From positions 67,130 through 131,129 of the forward strand of contig NZ_LNQB01000083.1 of the NCBI RefSeq assembly GCF_001651875.1: a DNA stretch of 64,000 bases, read 5' to 3'. The stretch comes from Sinorhizobium saheli (GTDB lineage Bacteria; Pseudomonadota; Alphaproteobacteria; Rhizobiales; Rhizobiaceae). Shown here piece after piece: positions 35,614-44,570 of the stretch. The translations under genes were made by a program, and so were the position numbers. Position 1 is the first letter of the stretch. Every line of letters begins with the position of its first letter. The notes under the pieces are model-generated. The model did not search any database, was not told where the DNA came from, and worked only from the letters and a program-made list of their open reading frames with translations.

Positions 35614-36611
35614 TGCGGGCCGGCAGTGCGCTTGACGCGTTGGTCGCCGGACTTCGCGGCAGCCTGGCCGCGGAGGTCGACTGGCAAGCCGTGATTGCGC
35701 TTGCCAACCATACCCTGGTGACGCCGGCCTTGTTTTCATCGCTCGCTCATGCGGGCGAGTTGCACCGGCTGCCGCCTGACGTGCGCGAATATCTCGCGTT
35801 CATTCACGACCGCAACCGGGAGCGGAACCTGCGCCTCAAGGCGCAGTTGGGCGAAGCCGTTGCCGCCCTCAACCGGCGGGGCATCGTTCCGGTTCTGCTC
35901 AAGGGGGCCGTTCCGCTGTTTCTGTCGCCGCCCGACCGGCTCCCCGACAGGATCACGAGCGATCTCGACCTGGCGGTGGAGGCATGTGAGCTGGCGACCG
36001 CCGAAGCCTGTCTGGCAGAACTTGGCTATCGTCCGGTGCCGAACGACCGCGGCATGGCGCGCCCGCAGGACGTTGGCGTCCTGGAACTGCGTCCATGTCG
36101 GGCGGGCGCCATCGAAGATGTCCGATCCACCCGGCAAGGTGACCTTGAGGTGAATGTCCCCTCGGCTCAATCGCGTGCCTTGCACTGGATCCTGCACGAC
36201 CTCCTCAAGGAAGGCGACTATTGGCGCGGAAGGATCGATTTGAGGCACATGCACGATCTGGCGCAATTGGCCGACGGCGAGGAGATTGATTGGACGGCGC
36301 TGCGGGCGATGGTGTCGGACAGGACGGCGCGAAATGCGCTCGACACGCAGCTGCTGACGTTGCACCACTTCTTCGGCACGAGGATCCCGCCCACCTGCGC
36401 GAAGCGCCCGATGGCGCGCCTTCAGCACTGGAGACGCGTCTTCACGGCCAGACACCCCGTATTTGGCGCCCCGCTGCGCTTCGCCGGCAACCTGGTGTGG
36501 GGGACCCAGCGGCTTTCGCGCGCGCGTGAACTGGCGCAACGCGACCCGGTCGATCTCCTGCGCCGTGCTTTTCTCATCCTGATCAACAAAGGTCTTCGTT
36601 CCAAGATCTAA
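35613..36611 (+). CDS. Nucleotidyltransferase family protein (NTP_transf_5-like)
   Basis: This 332-residue protein carries the family's signature VPVLLKGAVPLFL followed by the metal-binding SDLDLAVEACE motif near residue 117 and ILHDLLKEGDYWRGRIDLRHMHDLA further on. Members sit next to PqqD-like and HprK-like genes in glycan or peptide-modification clusters; the transferred group and acceptor are not known. Its start overlaps the upstream fusion gene (TGATG), and a GTG one codon earlier is also possible. The two small Tat-signal genes follow within 90 bases. Confidence 0.85.
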   Translation: MRAGSALDALVAGLRGSLAAEVDWQAVIALANHTLVTPALFSSLAHAGELHRLPPDVREYLAFIHDRNRERNLRLKAQLGEAVAALNRRGIVPVLLKGAVPLFLSPPDRLPDRITSDLDLAVEACELATAEACLAELGYRPVPNDRGMARPQDVGVLELRPCRAGAIEDVRSTRQGDLEVNVPSAQSRALHWILHDLLKEGDYWRGRIDLRHMHDLAQLADGEEIDWTALRAMVSDRTARNALDTQLLTLHHFFGTRIPPTCAKRPMARLQHWRRVFTARHPVFGAPLRFAGNLVWGTQRLSRARELAQRDPVDLLRRAFLILINKGLRSKI

Positions 36612-36625
36612 ATTGCTAAATATGA

Positions 36626-36654
36626 TTGTTGATAACCATCCTGCGTGATAAAAT
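36626..36654 (+). promoter_or_regulatory. Candidate promoter for small Tat-signal protein 1
   Basis: TTGTTG at 36626-36631 and TAAAAT at 36649-36654 are separated by 17 bases in an AT-rich stretch after the nucleotidyltransferase stop. Transcription would start near 36661, leaving the ATG at 36697 rather than the one at 36661 as the likely start codon. Confidence 0.5.
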
Positions 36655-36696
36655 TAGAGCATGTATACTACTCAGGAAGTAGACAAGGTGGACGCC

Positions 36697-36948
36697 ATGC
36701 CGGAAGATAATACTAATGGATTAGAGAAGGCGCCCGATAACCTGGCGTCTGAGGATCATGCACGCCGCGACTTCCTGGCCAAGGCGGGACGTTTCGCTCT
36801 TGTGACACCTCCTGCCATAACGCTATTGCTTGGAACAAGCTTGAGCTCGCGCGCCATTGCAAAGTCGAACGGCTCTTCGCGCCCTGGTTATGGTTGGGGT
36901 GATAAGAATCATTATCACTCTGGCCCTCCCGGTCTCAACAAGCCATAG
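36697..36948 (+). CDS. Small twin-arginine-signal protein, tandem copy 1
   Basis: This 83-residue protein has an acidic N-region, a twin-arginine motif at 23-24 (ARRDFLAKAGRFA), a moderately hydrophobic stretch with a central Pro-Pro (VTPPAITLLLG) and a possible signal peptidase site after RAIA (residue 55). The tail of about 28 residues is rich in Gly, His, Tyr and Pro (GYGWGDKNHYH). The start at 36697 aligns exactly with the start of copy 2 (MPEDNTNGLEK against MSADHENGLEK); the ATG at 36661 would add twelve unmatched residues. It may be the substrate of the upstream PqqD/HprK-like fusion and nucleotidyltransferase. No function is established. Confidence 0.75.
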   Translation: MPEDNTNGLEKAPDNLASEDHARRDFLAKAGRFALVTPPAITLLLGTSLSSRAIAKSNGSSRPGYGWGDKNHYHSGPPGLNKP

Positions 36949-36980
36949 CGACGGCTGCCCGATTCCTTGAATGCTACAGC

Positions 36981-37006
36981 GCGGCGCGTCTTGATGGACG
37001 CGCCGC
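36981..37006 (+). terminator. Hairpin after small Tat-signal gene 1
   Basis: GCGGCGCGTC at 36981-36990 pairs perfectly with GACGCGCCGC at 36997-37006 around a six-base loop. It lacks a strong T run but lies 30 bases after the stop. A sister hairpin follows gene 2. Confidence 0.6.
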
Positions 37007-37063
37007 GTGCGGGTTTGCGCAGCATAAAGCCTATTTCTGAGTATTTCACGCACTAAAATCTGG

Positions 37064-37092
37064 TTGCAAATAGTAACTTTAAGTCGTATATT
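37064..37092 (+). promoter_or_regulatory. Candidate promoter for small Tat-signal protein 2
   Basis: TTGCAA at 37064-37069 and TATATT at 37087-37092 are 17 bases apart in an AT-rich stretch. The expected transcript would begin near 37100, about 35 bases before the GTG start codon. Confidence 0.55.
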
Positions 37093-37133
37093 AGATTTTG
37101 ATAATTTAATTGCCAGTAGAAAGAGGTTTCTCC

Positions 37134-37376
37134 GTGTCGGCAGATCACGAAAATGGATTAGAAAAGACCCCCGAAAGCCTGGCATCAGAAGCCCAGGCAC
37201 GCCGCGATTTCCTGGCAAAGGCCGGGCGTTTCGCGATAGTGACCCCCCCTTCCGTAACGCTGCTGCTGGGAACAAGCCTGAGTTCCCGCGCGATCGCCAA
37301 GTCGAGCGGCTCGAGCTCCGACGGCTACCGCCCCCATGGTGGGCAGGATCGGAACCGCGACCGCGTCGAGAAATAG
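37134..37376 (+). CDS. Small twin-arginine-signal protein, tandem copy 2
   Basis: This 80-residue paralogue of the preceding small protein is almost identical from the twin arginines to the predicted cleavage site (QARRDFLAKAGRFA, VTPPSVTLLLG, SSRAIA). Its tail differs and is rich in Gly, Asp and Arg (SSDGYRPHGGQDRNRDRVEK). The GTG start at 37134 has AAGAGG seven bases upstream; a TTG start 24 bases earlier is possible. It has its own promoter candidate and hairpin, so each copy is an independent unit. A conserved leader with a diverging tail is what one expects of precursors modified or processed by shared machinery. Confidence 0.75.
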   Translation: MSADHENGLEKTPESLASEAQARRDFLAKAGRFAIVTPPSVTLLLGTSLSSRAIAKSSGSSSDGYRPHGGQDRNRDRVEK

Positions 37377-37387
37377 CCGCTGCAGCA

Positions 37388-37415
37388 GCCGCGCGTCTTC
37401 ATTCGGACGCGCGGC
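37388..37415 (+). terminator. Hairpin after small Tat-signal gene 2
   Basis: GCCGCGCGTC at 37388-37397 pairs perfectly with GACGCGCGGC at 37406-37415 around an eight-base loop. It resembles the hairpin after gene 1 in sequence and position, supporting duplication of the whole unit. Confidence 0.6.
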
Positions 37416-37460
37416 GCTGTAGCACCTTGCGTTGAGGGCTGAAGGCACTCTTCGCGCCCT

Positions 37461-37565
37461 GAAGCATTTTGCAGTCAGGTGGAATCACCTGCCGTCGCAG
37501 AAAATGCAGCAAAAACAAGCAGATATGGCGATGGCGCGAACGCATGTGAGCGCATCCCGCTCTGG
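37461..37565 (-). repeat. Dispersed palindromic repeat, copy 2
   Basis: In reverse complement this segment reads AGAGCGGGATGC, CTCACATGCGT, CTTGTTTTTGC and TGATTCCACCTGACTGCAA in the same order as 7142-7244. It lies in the space between the small Tat-signal genes and the converging secreted phosphoesterase gene. Confidence 0.75.
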
Positions 37566-37627
37566 ACGCGCGGCGAACTACCTTGCTGACGTGGACAGCA
37601 CCGTATTCTCTTCCGGGAGGGATGGCT

Positions 37628-40600
37628 TCACGCAAGGAGCAGGTCGGTCCGAAAGTCGCTGTCCTGGAACTGGGCCACCTGAACCCCGACCAGCGTGATC
37701 CGATCGCCATTCCCGAGCTCTAACACGACATCAGAACCCTGGTTCGTTGCAAACTGTCGGAATTCGGCCGCACTGTCGATGCCGAAGGCCCTGAGATCGA
37801 GAACGTCGTCGGTGTTCGTGCCAGGCACGAAATCGGCAATGATGTCCGCGCCATCGCCGAGGCGGAAGATGTAGAGGTCGTTGCCGGCGCCGCCGATCAG
37901 CATGTCGTTGCCCCGCCCGCCGGTCAGCGAATCGGTGCCGCCAAGCCCCCACAAATAGTCGGCAGCGGCCGTGCCGTTCATGACGTCGTTGCCGTTGACG
38001 AACAGCGGATTGCCCCCGACCGGTGCCTGCATGAAGTAGGAATCCCGGCGGACGCCGTCGACCGTGTAGAACTCGATCAGCATGCCGGCATCGGTGACCG
38101 TCACCAGGCTCGCACCGACATTCGGCGGGCTATTGCCGGCGCCGCCAAGCCCCGTCGTGGTGTAGGGGAGCGGGACCCCGTCGCCGTTGTCGTCGCGCAT
38201 GACGCGGAAATATTCGTGATCATGGCCGGCGAAGACAGCGTCCACCCCCCAATTCTCGAAGGGCCATCGCATGTCGCTTTCGCCGCCTCCCGGCGTGTAC
38301 GGCGTGTGATGGAAGTAGGCCACGTTGAACAACGCCTCGGAAGTTGCGAGTGCGGATTGCAGCCATTGGCCCTGGACCGAGCTGGCGCTGTCGCCGTCCG
38401 GTTCCTCGCTGTTGCTGTTGAGCGCGAAGAAACGAACCGATCCTACCTGGAAATCGTAATAGCGCTCGTTGTCCGGCAGGGTAAAATAGTTCAGATAGCC
38501 GGGCACGTTCCCGTCGTCGTATTCATGATTGCCGATGGTTGGAAAGAAGCGGTTGACCGCGCTGCCGCTACCATACGCGCCCTTATAGTTGCCGATATAG
38601 TCGTGGTAGAACTGGCCGATCGCGTTGTCGATCGTTTGCGGCGCATAGACATTGTCCCCGACGGTGAGGATGAAATCCACGTTCCAACCGTGGACGAGCT
38701 GGGCGACGGCCTGCTCGCCGGAGAGTGACGTGTCGCCGTAATCGCCGAAGACGGCGAAGCGGAACAGAACCTGCGGGGCTTCCGGAGCGACATTGACGGT
38801 GAAGTTCTGGGTCGCGCTGGTCGTATCGGAGGACGTTGCAGTCACGGTGAGGGTGATCGTCGGCTCGGACTGGGCATTGAGCGTGCCCGATCCGGAGCGG
38901 GTGATGACGCCGGCCCCGTCGATCACGAAACGCGGGTCGTTGATGCCGTAGGTCACCGTCGAGCCCGCATCGGGATCCCTGGCCGAGGCCGTGATGCCAA
39001 TCCTCGTGCCGGCAGCAGCGTTCTCGACGATCCGATTGGTGGACGCGTCGGCATCTGCCGGCGTGTTGAAGGCGACCGGTTCCGGGCTGTCGAGAATGCC
39101 GAGAGTGAAGGTCTTCGTCGCGGTGCTGCGATCGGACGAGGTCGCCGTCACCGTGAGGGTGATCGAACTCGAGGTCTCGAAATCGATCGTGCCGGTGCCG
39201 GAGCGCGTGATGACGCCGGTGTTGGCGTCGATCGCGAAGCGAGAATCGTTGATGCTGTAGGTTACCGTCGAGCCGGCATCGGGATCGCTGGCCGAGGCGG
39301 TGATGCCGACCTTCGTGCCGGCGATCGCCAGTTCGGCGATCTGGCTGACGGCGGGATCGGCGTCCGCCGGGGTATTGAAGACGACGGGCGCGCTGCTTGG
39401 GCCGGGGAGGATGTATTCGACATGCAGGAGCGGCGCGGCCTCCGGCCGGCTGTCATAGGCCCGGGCGATGCGCGTGCCGCTGCCGGTGACCAGGAACACC
39501 ATGTCATTGAGCGCTGTCCAGCCGAGGCGGTCGACGATCTCCTGCACGATTGCCGTGAGGTCCGGCGTGCGCTGGGCAAGACCAGCCTCGCCGCGCGTCG
39601 TCCAGCTCGGCGGCTGCCAGGCGACCGATGCACCGGTGGTAGGGCGCGAAGAGGCATTGAACTGGGCGGTCGTGAAGGCGGCCGCGTTGTCCGCATCCTG
39701 TCCGCGGATCAGGAGCGACACCGCCCCGCTGCTGACGGAGTCGACCGTGAACTGGATATAGGCGTTGGTGATGATCGCGCCCTGGGGAATGTCGAGGCCG
39801 GTGAAGCGCATCCCGACCGTCTGAACCTTGGTGCCGTCGACGGCAAGCTCGAGATCGCTGCTGGCGATGGACATCGAGCCGGAGGCAGCCTCCTCCACGT
39901 CGTCGGTGCTCGATGCGACCCTTCTTTCGAGTATCGTCGGGGTGCTGCCGCTGACCACGGAAACATTGAAGCTTTCGGTGTCGCTGCTGCCGTCGGACGA
40001 GGTCGCCGTGACGATAAGGGTGATGGTCGGCTCGGATTGGGCGTTGAGCGTCCCGCTGCCCGAGCGGGTGATGACGCCGGTATTGGGGTTAATGACGAAG
40101 CGCGGGTCGTTCAGGCTGTAGGTGACCGTCGAGCCGGCGTCGGGGTCCCTGGCCGAGGCGGTGATCCCGACCTCCGTGCCGGCCGCCGCGTTCTGGGCGA
40201 CGCGATTGACGTCCGGATCGGTGTCGGCCGGGGTGTTGAAGGCGACCGGCTCCGGGCTGTTGAGAATGTTGAGGGTATAGGTCTGAGTTGCGGTGCTTCG
40301 GTCGGACGAGGTCGCCGTCACCGTGAGCGTGATCGACGTCGCGGTTTCGAAATCGAGCGTACCGGTATTGGAGCGGGTGATCACGCCGTTGGCGTCGATG
40401 GCGAAGCGCGAATCGTCGATGCTGTAGCTGACCGTGTCGCCGGCATCGGCATCGCTCGCCGAAGCGGTGATGCCGACCGCCGTGCCCGCGATCGCCAGTT
40501 CGGCGATCTGGTTGACGGCACCATCCGCATCGGCCGGATTATTGAAGACCACCGGATCGCCGGCGAGCGGCACATAGTATTCGATGTGCAAAAGCGGCGC

Positions 40601-41698
40601 CGAAGCGGGCCGGCTGTCATAGGCGCGTGCGGTGCGCGTGCCGGTGCCGGTGATCAGGAACGCCATGTCGTTGAGCGCCGCCCAGCCGAGGCGGTCGACG
40701 ATCTCCTGCACGATCGCCGACAGGTCCGGCGTGCGCTGGGCGAGGCCGGCCTCGCCCCGAATCGTCCAGTCCGGCGGCAGCCAGGCGACCGATGCACCGG
40801 TGGTCGGGCGCGAGGAGGCGTTGAACGGGGCGGTGGTGAAGACCCCCGCGTCGTCCGCATCCTCGCCGCGGATCAGGAGTGACACCGCACCGCTCGCCAC
40901 CGTGTCCACCGTGAACTGGATATAGGCGTTGGTGATGATCGCGCCTGGCGGAATGTCGATGCCGGTGAAGCGGATCCCGACCGTCTGGACCTTGGTACCA
41001 TCGGTCGTCAACTCGAGGTCGCCGCTGTTGAGCGACATCGTACCCTTCGCCACTTGTTCGACGTCATCGGCGCTGGATGCGACCCTCCTCTCGAAGATCG
41101 TCGGGGTGACGCTGCTCGTGACGGCCAGCTGTTGTCCTGTCGTCGCGGCGAGGACGACCGCATTGCCGGCACCAGATGTTGAAGGGGCCGGTTTTTGGAA
41201 TGACGCCCCCTGCTCTTCTTCGCCGGTGGCCGTGGCGGCCCCGGTCGTAACGGGGGCGGCAGCATCCGCAGTCACCGTGGCGAGCAACGTATCGTCACGA
41301 AAGATATCGATGCCCCGTTCCCGCTCGGCGCCGGATATGCGGTGCAAGCCGCTTTCGTCGGGCATGATCGGCGTGATCCCGGGTGCGGCGGTGTCGTCGA
41401 TTGACGTCACCAGCGGGTCCGAAGCCTGCCGATCCCTGCCGCTGCCGGTTTCGGCGACGAGACCATGGGTATCGTCAGGCACCTCAGGGGTCACGTAACG
41501 CCAGTTGCCGCTCTCGTCGGAGATTGTCGTCCCCAGAAGGACGCCATCGGCATACAAGCGCACGGTGACATTCGGAGCGGCGAGGCCGGCAAGCGTGACC
41601 GACGCGTCATCGGCCAGCCGATCGCCTTTGACGCCGGTATCGACGCTGAATGCCGTGATGACAGGTTTTATGCCAGGAAATCGATCCAATCTCGTCAT
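37628..41698 (-). CDS. Very large type I secreted protein: cadherin-like repeats, phosphoesterase and RTX end
   Basis: The 1356-residue protein has no N-terminal signal. Residues about 200-380 and 585-765 are two copies of a DNRLRE-like beta module (DVEQVAKGTMSL, GAIITNAYIQFTVD). Each is followed by two cadherin-like repeats (NPADADGAVNQIAEL, ATSITLTVTATSSD). Residues about 978-1235 form a purple-acid-phosphatase-type metallophosphoesterase with FGDYGD, GDNVY, GNHEYDD, AYFHHTPYT and GHDHEYF, all metal-binding blocks present. RTX calcium-binding repeats (GGRGNDMLIGGAGNDLYIF) and a hydrophobic C-terminus ending LLLA mark it as type I cargo. The transporter genes lie nearby at 47366-51170. AAGGAG precedes the ATG. 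Confidence 0.9.
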   Translation of the reverse strand: MTRLDRFPGIKPVITAFSVDTGVKGDRLADDASVTLAGLAAPNVTVRLYADGVLLGTTISDESGNWRYVTPEVPDDTHGLVAETGSGRDRQASDPLVTSIDDTAAPGITPIMPDESGLHRISGAERERGIDIFRDDTLLATVTADAAAPVTTGAATATGEEEQGASFQKPAPSTSGAGNAVVLAATTGQQLAVTSSVTPTIFERRVASSADDVEQVAKGTMSLNSGDLELTTDGTKVQTVGIRFTGIDIPPGAIITNAYIQFTVDTVASGAVSLLIRGEDADDAGVFTTAPFNASSRPTTGASVAWLPPDWTIRGEAGLAQRTPDLSAIVQEIVDRLGWAALNDMAFLITGTGTRTARAYDSRPASAPLLHIEYYVPLAGDPVVFNNPADADGAVNQIAELAIAGTAVGITASASDADAGDTVSYSIDDSRFAIDANGVITRSNTGTLDFETATSITLTVTATSSDRSTATQTYTLNILNSPEPVAFNTPADTDPDVNRVAQNAAAGTEVGITASARDPDAGSTVTYSLNDPRFVINPNTGVITRSGSGTLNAQSEPTITLIVTATSSDGSSDTESFNVSVVSGSTPTILERRVASSTDDVEEAASGSMSIASSDLELAVDGTKVQTVGMRFTGLDIPQGAIITNAYIQFTVDSVSSGAVSLLIRGQDADNAAAFTTAQFNASSRPTTGASVAWQPPSWTTRGEAGLAQRTPDLTAIVQEIVDRLGWTALNDMVFLVTGSGTRIARAYDSRPEAAPLLHVEYILPGPSSAPVVFNTPADADPAVSQIAELAIAGTKVGITASASDPDAGSTVTYSINDSRFAIDANTGVITRSGTGTIDFETSSSITLTVTATSSDRSTATKTFTLGILDSPEPVAFNTPADADASTNRIVENAAAGTRIGITASARDPDAGSTVTYGINDPRFVIDGAGVITRSGSGTLNAQSEPTITLTVTATSSDTTSATQNFTVNVAPEAPQVLFRFAVFGDYGDTSLSGEQAVAQLVHGWNVDFILTVGDNVYAPQTIDNAIGQFYHDYIGNYKGAYGSGSAVNRFFPTIGNHEYDDGNVPGYLNYFTLPDNERYYDFQVGSVRFFALNSNSEEPDGDSASSVQGQWLQSALATSEALFNVAYFHHTPYTPGGGESDMRWPFENWGVDAVFAGHDHEYFRVMRDDNGDGVPLPYTTTGLGGAGNSPPNVGASLVTVTDAGMLIEFYTVDGVRRDSYFMQAPVGGNPLFVNGNDVMNGTAAADYLWGLGGTDSLTGGRGNDMLIGGAGNDLYIFRLGDGADIIADFVPGTNTDDVLDLRAFGIDSAAEFRQFATNQGSDVVLELGNGDRITLVGVQVAQFQDSDFRTDLLLA

Positions 41699-41870
41699 AT
41701 CGAATCTCCTTTGCGCGCGCGTTTCCCCGTCTTGAGGACGCGACAGCGCTCAAGTGTTTGCAATTCGCGGCTGCCGACCTTGCCGCGGGCACGGGCGAGG
41801 CCATTCCGGAGGCCGCAGGATGATCCGGCGCGGTGGCGCCGATCTTCAGATGGGCATTTGCCCCCGCAAC

Positions 41871-44570
41871 TCAGGAGAGCAGCCAGTTGTCGATGTGGAA
41901 CTCGTACACCTTGCCGTCGTTCTCATTCGGATTTGAGTCGTTGTCGACGCCGCGATCGACGATGTAGAGGCTCATCTCGTTCGGATTGCCGCTGCTGGGG
42001 GCCAGCGCCAGTCCCGCCGGATTGCGGGCGCCTGCCGCCGAGATATCGAGCATGCCCAGCAATTGCCCTGTGGTCGTCAACATCGCCACCTTGCTACGCG
42101 AGGCAATAACGTAGAGGAGGTCGTGGGCGGGATCGTACTCGACCCCTTCGGGATCATTGATGCCCAGGGAACCCACGGAAAAACTCGTGACAATGTCGTC
42201 GCCGCCGACGGACGGCACGCCGTCGAACTTGCCGTTGGCGCCGGGCTTGACCGTGTAGATGGTGTCGCTTACGCCATCGGCGATATACAGCACCCCACGC
42301 TTCGTGTCATATGCTATCCCTTCCGGATCCGTGCTGCCGAAGGCCGATGTCTTGAACGAGGTCACGATGTCGTCGGAGGTATGGTAGAGACCGTCGGCTC
42401 CCGGGTTCAGTTCGTATACGCTCTTCGTGCCGGTATCGTCCGTGTAGAAGAGGTGCCGGTTGGCAGGGTTGTAGGCGACCCCCGTCGGCTCATCGGAAAA
42501 ACCGGTTGTCGATCGCGACCCGACGAGCTGGCCGCTGGGGCTCATTTCAAAGACATTCTTGCCTTTGAAGATCGACATCTCGTCGACTTCCCCGTCGGAA
42601 ACCAAAAACGTGCCCAGATGCGGGATATAGGCGATTCCCGAGGGGTCGGGGCTCGCTGGCGACCATTGTGAAGTGAGGATTGTCCTGACCAGGGTTACCG
42701 ATGACGGGGGCTGATTGCTCGTGCCGCTCGTGACGCCCAGGTTGAAGCTTTCCGTGTCGGTGCTGCCGTCGGACGAGGTCGCCGTGACGGTAAGCGTGAT
42801 GTTGGCCTCGGACTGGGCATTGAGCGTGCCGGTCCCCGAGCGCGTGATGACGCCGGTCGTGGGGTCAATGACAAAGCGCGCGTCGTTGAGGCTGTAGGTG
42901 ACCGTCGAGCCCGCGTCCGGATCCCTGGCCGAGGCCGTGATCCCGACCTCCGTACCCGCGGCCGCGTTCTGAGCGATGCGATTGGGGTCCGAGTCGGTGT
43001 CGGCCGGGGCGTTGAACGCGACCGGCTCCGGGCTGTTAAGGATATTAATGGTATAGGTCTTCGTTGCGGTGCTCAGGTCGGACGAAGTCGCCGTTACCGT
43101 GAGCGTGATCGAGGTCGCGGTTTCGAAGTCGAGCGTACCGGTGTTGGAGCGTGTGATCACGCCGTTGGCGTCGATGGCGAAGCGTGTGTCATCGATGCTG
43201 TAGCTGACCGTATCGCCGGCATCGGGGTCGCTGGCCGAGGCGGTGATGCCGACCTTGGTGCCGGCGATCGCCAGTTCGGCGATCTGGTTGGTGGCACCAT
43301 CCGCATCGGCCGGATTGTTGAAGACCACCGGATTGCTGGTGGTCGGCAGGTAGTATTCGATATGCAGCAGCGGTGCGGTCGCGGCATTGCCCTCGAAGGA
43401 CGTTGCCGTGCGCGTGCCGGTGCCGCTGATCAGGAACGCGATATCGTTGAGCGCCGCCCAGCCGGACCGGTTGATGATCTCCTGTATGATCGCCGAGAGG
43501 TCCGGCGTGCGCTGGGCGAGACCCGCCTCACCCTCCGTCGTCCACGGGGCCACGTCCCACGCAACCGACGCGCCCGTCCTCGCGCGCGAGGAGACATTGA
43601 ATTTTATGTTTGCAAAGGCGGCCGCATCGTCCGCGTCTTCTCCCTCGATCCGCAGCGATGCGGCACCGGTCTCCACCTCGTCGGCCGCGAACTGGATGTA
43701 GGCGCTGGTGATGATCGCGCCCTGAGGAATGTCGATGCCGGTGTAGCGCAACCCCAAGATCTGAGCACTCGTGCCATCAAAACCCATGTCGAGATCAGAA
43801 ACGTTGCTGGAAATCCCGCCGGAGACCCGTTGTTCGATGTCATCGCCGGCGGCGGCCACTCTTGCCTCGAAGATGGTCGGCGTGCTGCTGCTCGCGGCAA
43901 AGGTGGTCATCATCGGGGCGGTCGCGGCCGTACTGACGAGGGCCTGCGACAGCAGACTGGTCTCGACGCTCGTATCGACGGTGGTGTCAGCTGAGGTCGC
44001 GAGCCGCATCTCCCCCGAATACGGGTCGGCGTCATTGCCCGTCGGGGGCGCCGGCTCCGCGCTGTCGGCATCGGCCTTGCCAGGGTCGACGTTGGCCTTG
44101 CCGACGTCGACGCGCGGCCTGCCCACATCGGCGACATCGTGGTCCTTGGCCGAGTGGTCCCTGATCACAGTGTCGGGCTCCCTCGGCTCGTCAGGTACCG
44201 CACTCACGCGATGGCCGTCGGCCCGCGTCGCCGGGGCGGTACCCGGTCCGTCTTCGTCCGCTATGACCGGGGTCAGGTCGGGCGTGAAGTCGTTATCGGG
44301 CGCGGAGGGTGCGTCCTGCCGGTCCTTGCCTTCGTCGGTGTCCGAGGTGGAGCGCTGGGGATCGTCGGCGAACGCCGGTGGAGTGACGCGCCAGCCGTCA
44401 GTGAGCGGAGGCAAGGTCGCCAGCAACGCGCCTTCGGTAAAGAAACGCGACGCGTTGTTCCGATCGGCGGCCCCGAGCGGCGGAACTACCCCGTCGATCG
44501 CCAGCCGGTCGCCTTTGAGGCCAAAATCGATGCTGAACTCTGTTACAACGGGTTTAGACAGTTTAGACAT
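41871..44570 (-). CDS. Large secreted protein: cadherin-like repeats and C-terminal beta-propeller
   Basis: The 899-residue protein shares its N-terminal pattern (VVTEFSIDFGLKGDRLA against VITAFSVDTGVKGDRLA), one DNRLRE-like module (about 230-405) and two cadherin-like repeats (about 412-610) with the adjacent RTX phosphoesterase. Residues about 630-890 form an NHL/SMP-30-like propeller with repeated segments such as DPSGIAYIPHLGTFLVSDGE, DPEGIAYDTKRGVLYIADG and DPEGVEYDPAHDLLYVIAS. It lacks recognisable RTX nonapeptides but ends in NWLLS, similar to the neighbour's hydrophobic end, so type I export is likely though not certain. Residues 100-200 are low-complexity and acidic. AAGGAG precedes the ATG. 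Confidence 0.85.
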   Translation of the reverse strand: MSKLSKPVVTEFSIDFGLKGDRLAIDGVVPPLGAADRNNASRFFTEGALLATLPPLTDGWRVTPPAFADDPQRSTSDTDEGKDRQDAPSAPDNDFTPDLTPVIADEDGPGTAPATRADGHRVSAVPDEPREPDTVIRDHSAKDHDVADVGRPRVDVGKANVDPGKADADSAEPAPPTGNDADPYSGEMRLATSADTTVDTSVETSLLSQALVSTAATAPMMTTFAASSSTPTIFEARVAAAGDDIEQRVSGGISSNVSDLDMGFDGTSAQILGLRYTGIDIPQGAIITSAYIQFAADEVETGAASLRIEGEDADDAAAFANIKFNVSSRARTGASVAWDVAPWTTEGEAGLAQRTPDLSAIIQEIINRSGWAALNDIAFLISGTGTRTATSFEGNAATAPLLHIEYYLPTTSNPVVFNNPADADGATNQIAELAIAGTKVGITASASDPDAGDTVSYSIDDTRFAIDANGVITRSNTGTLDFETATSITLTVTATSSDLSTATKTYTINILNSPEPVAFNAPADTDSDPNRIAQNAAAGTEVGITASARDPDAGSTVTYSLNDARFVIDPTTGVITRSGTGTLNAQSEANITLTVTATSSDGSTDTESFNLGVTSGTSNQPPSSVTLVRTILTSQWSPASPDPSGIAYIPHLGTFLVSDGEVDEMSIFKGKNVFEMSPSGQLVGSRSTTGFSDEPTGVAYNPANRHLFYTDDTGTKSVYELNPGADGLYHTSDDIVTSFKTSAFGSTDPEGIAYDTKRGVLYIADGVSDTIYTVKPGANGKFDGVPSVGGDDIVTSFSVGSLGINDPEGVEYDPAHDLLYVIASRSKVAMLTTTGQLLGMLDISAAGARNPAGLALAPSSGNPNEMSLYIVDRGVDNDSNPNENDGKVYEFHIDNWLLS

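Noticed and set aside
36661-36696. ATG at 36661 as the start of small Tat-signal protein 1
   Set aside because: It would coincide with the predicted transcription start and adds twelve residues absent from the paralogue; the ATG at 36697 aligns exactly.
38770-43900. CRISPR-like array suggested by repeated sequence
   Set aside because: The repeats are long, in frame and encode beta-domain modules of secreted proteins; there are no short regular repeats with unique spacers.
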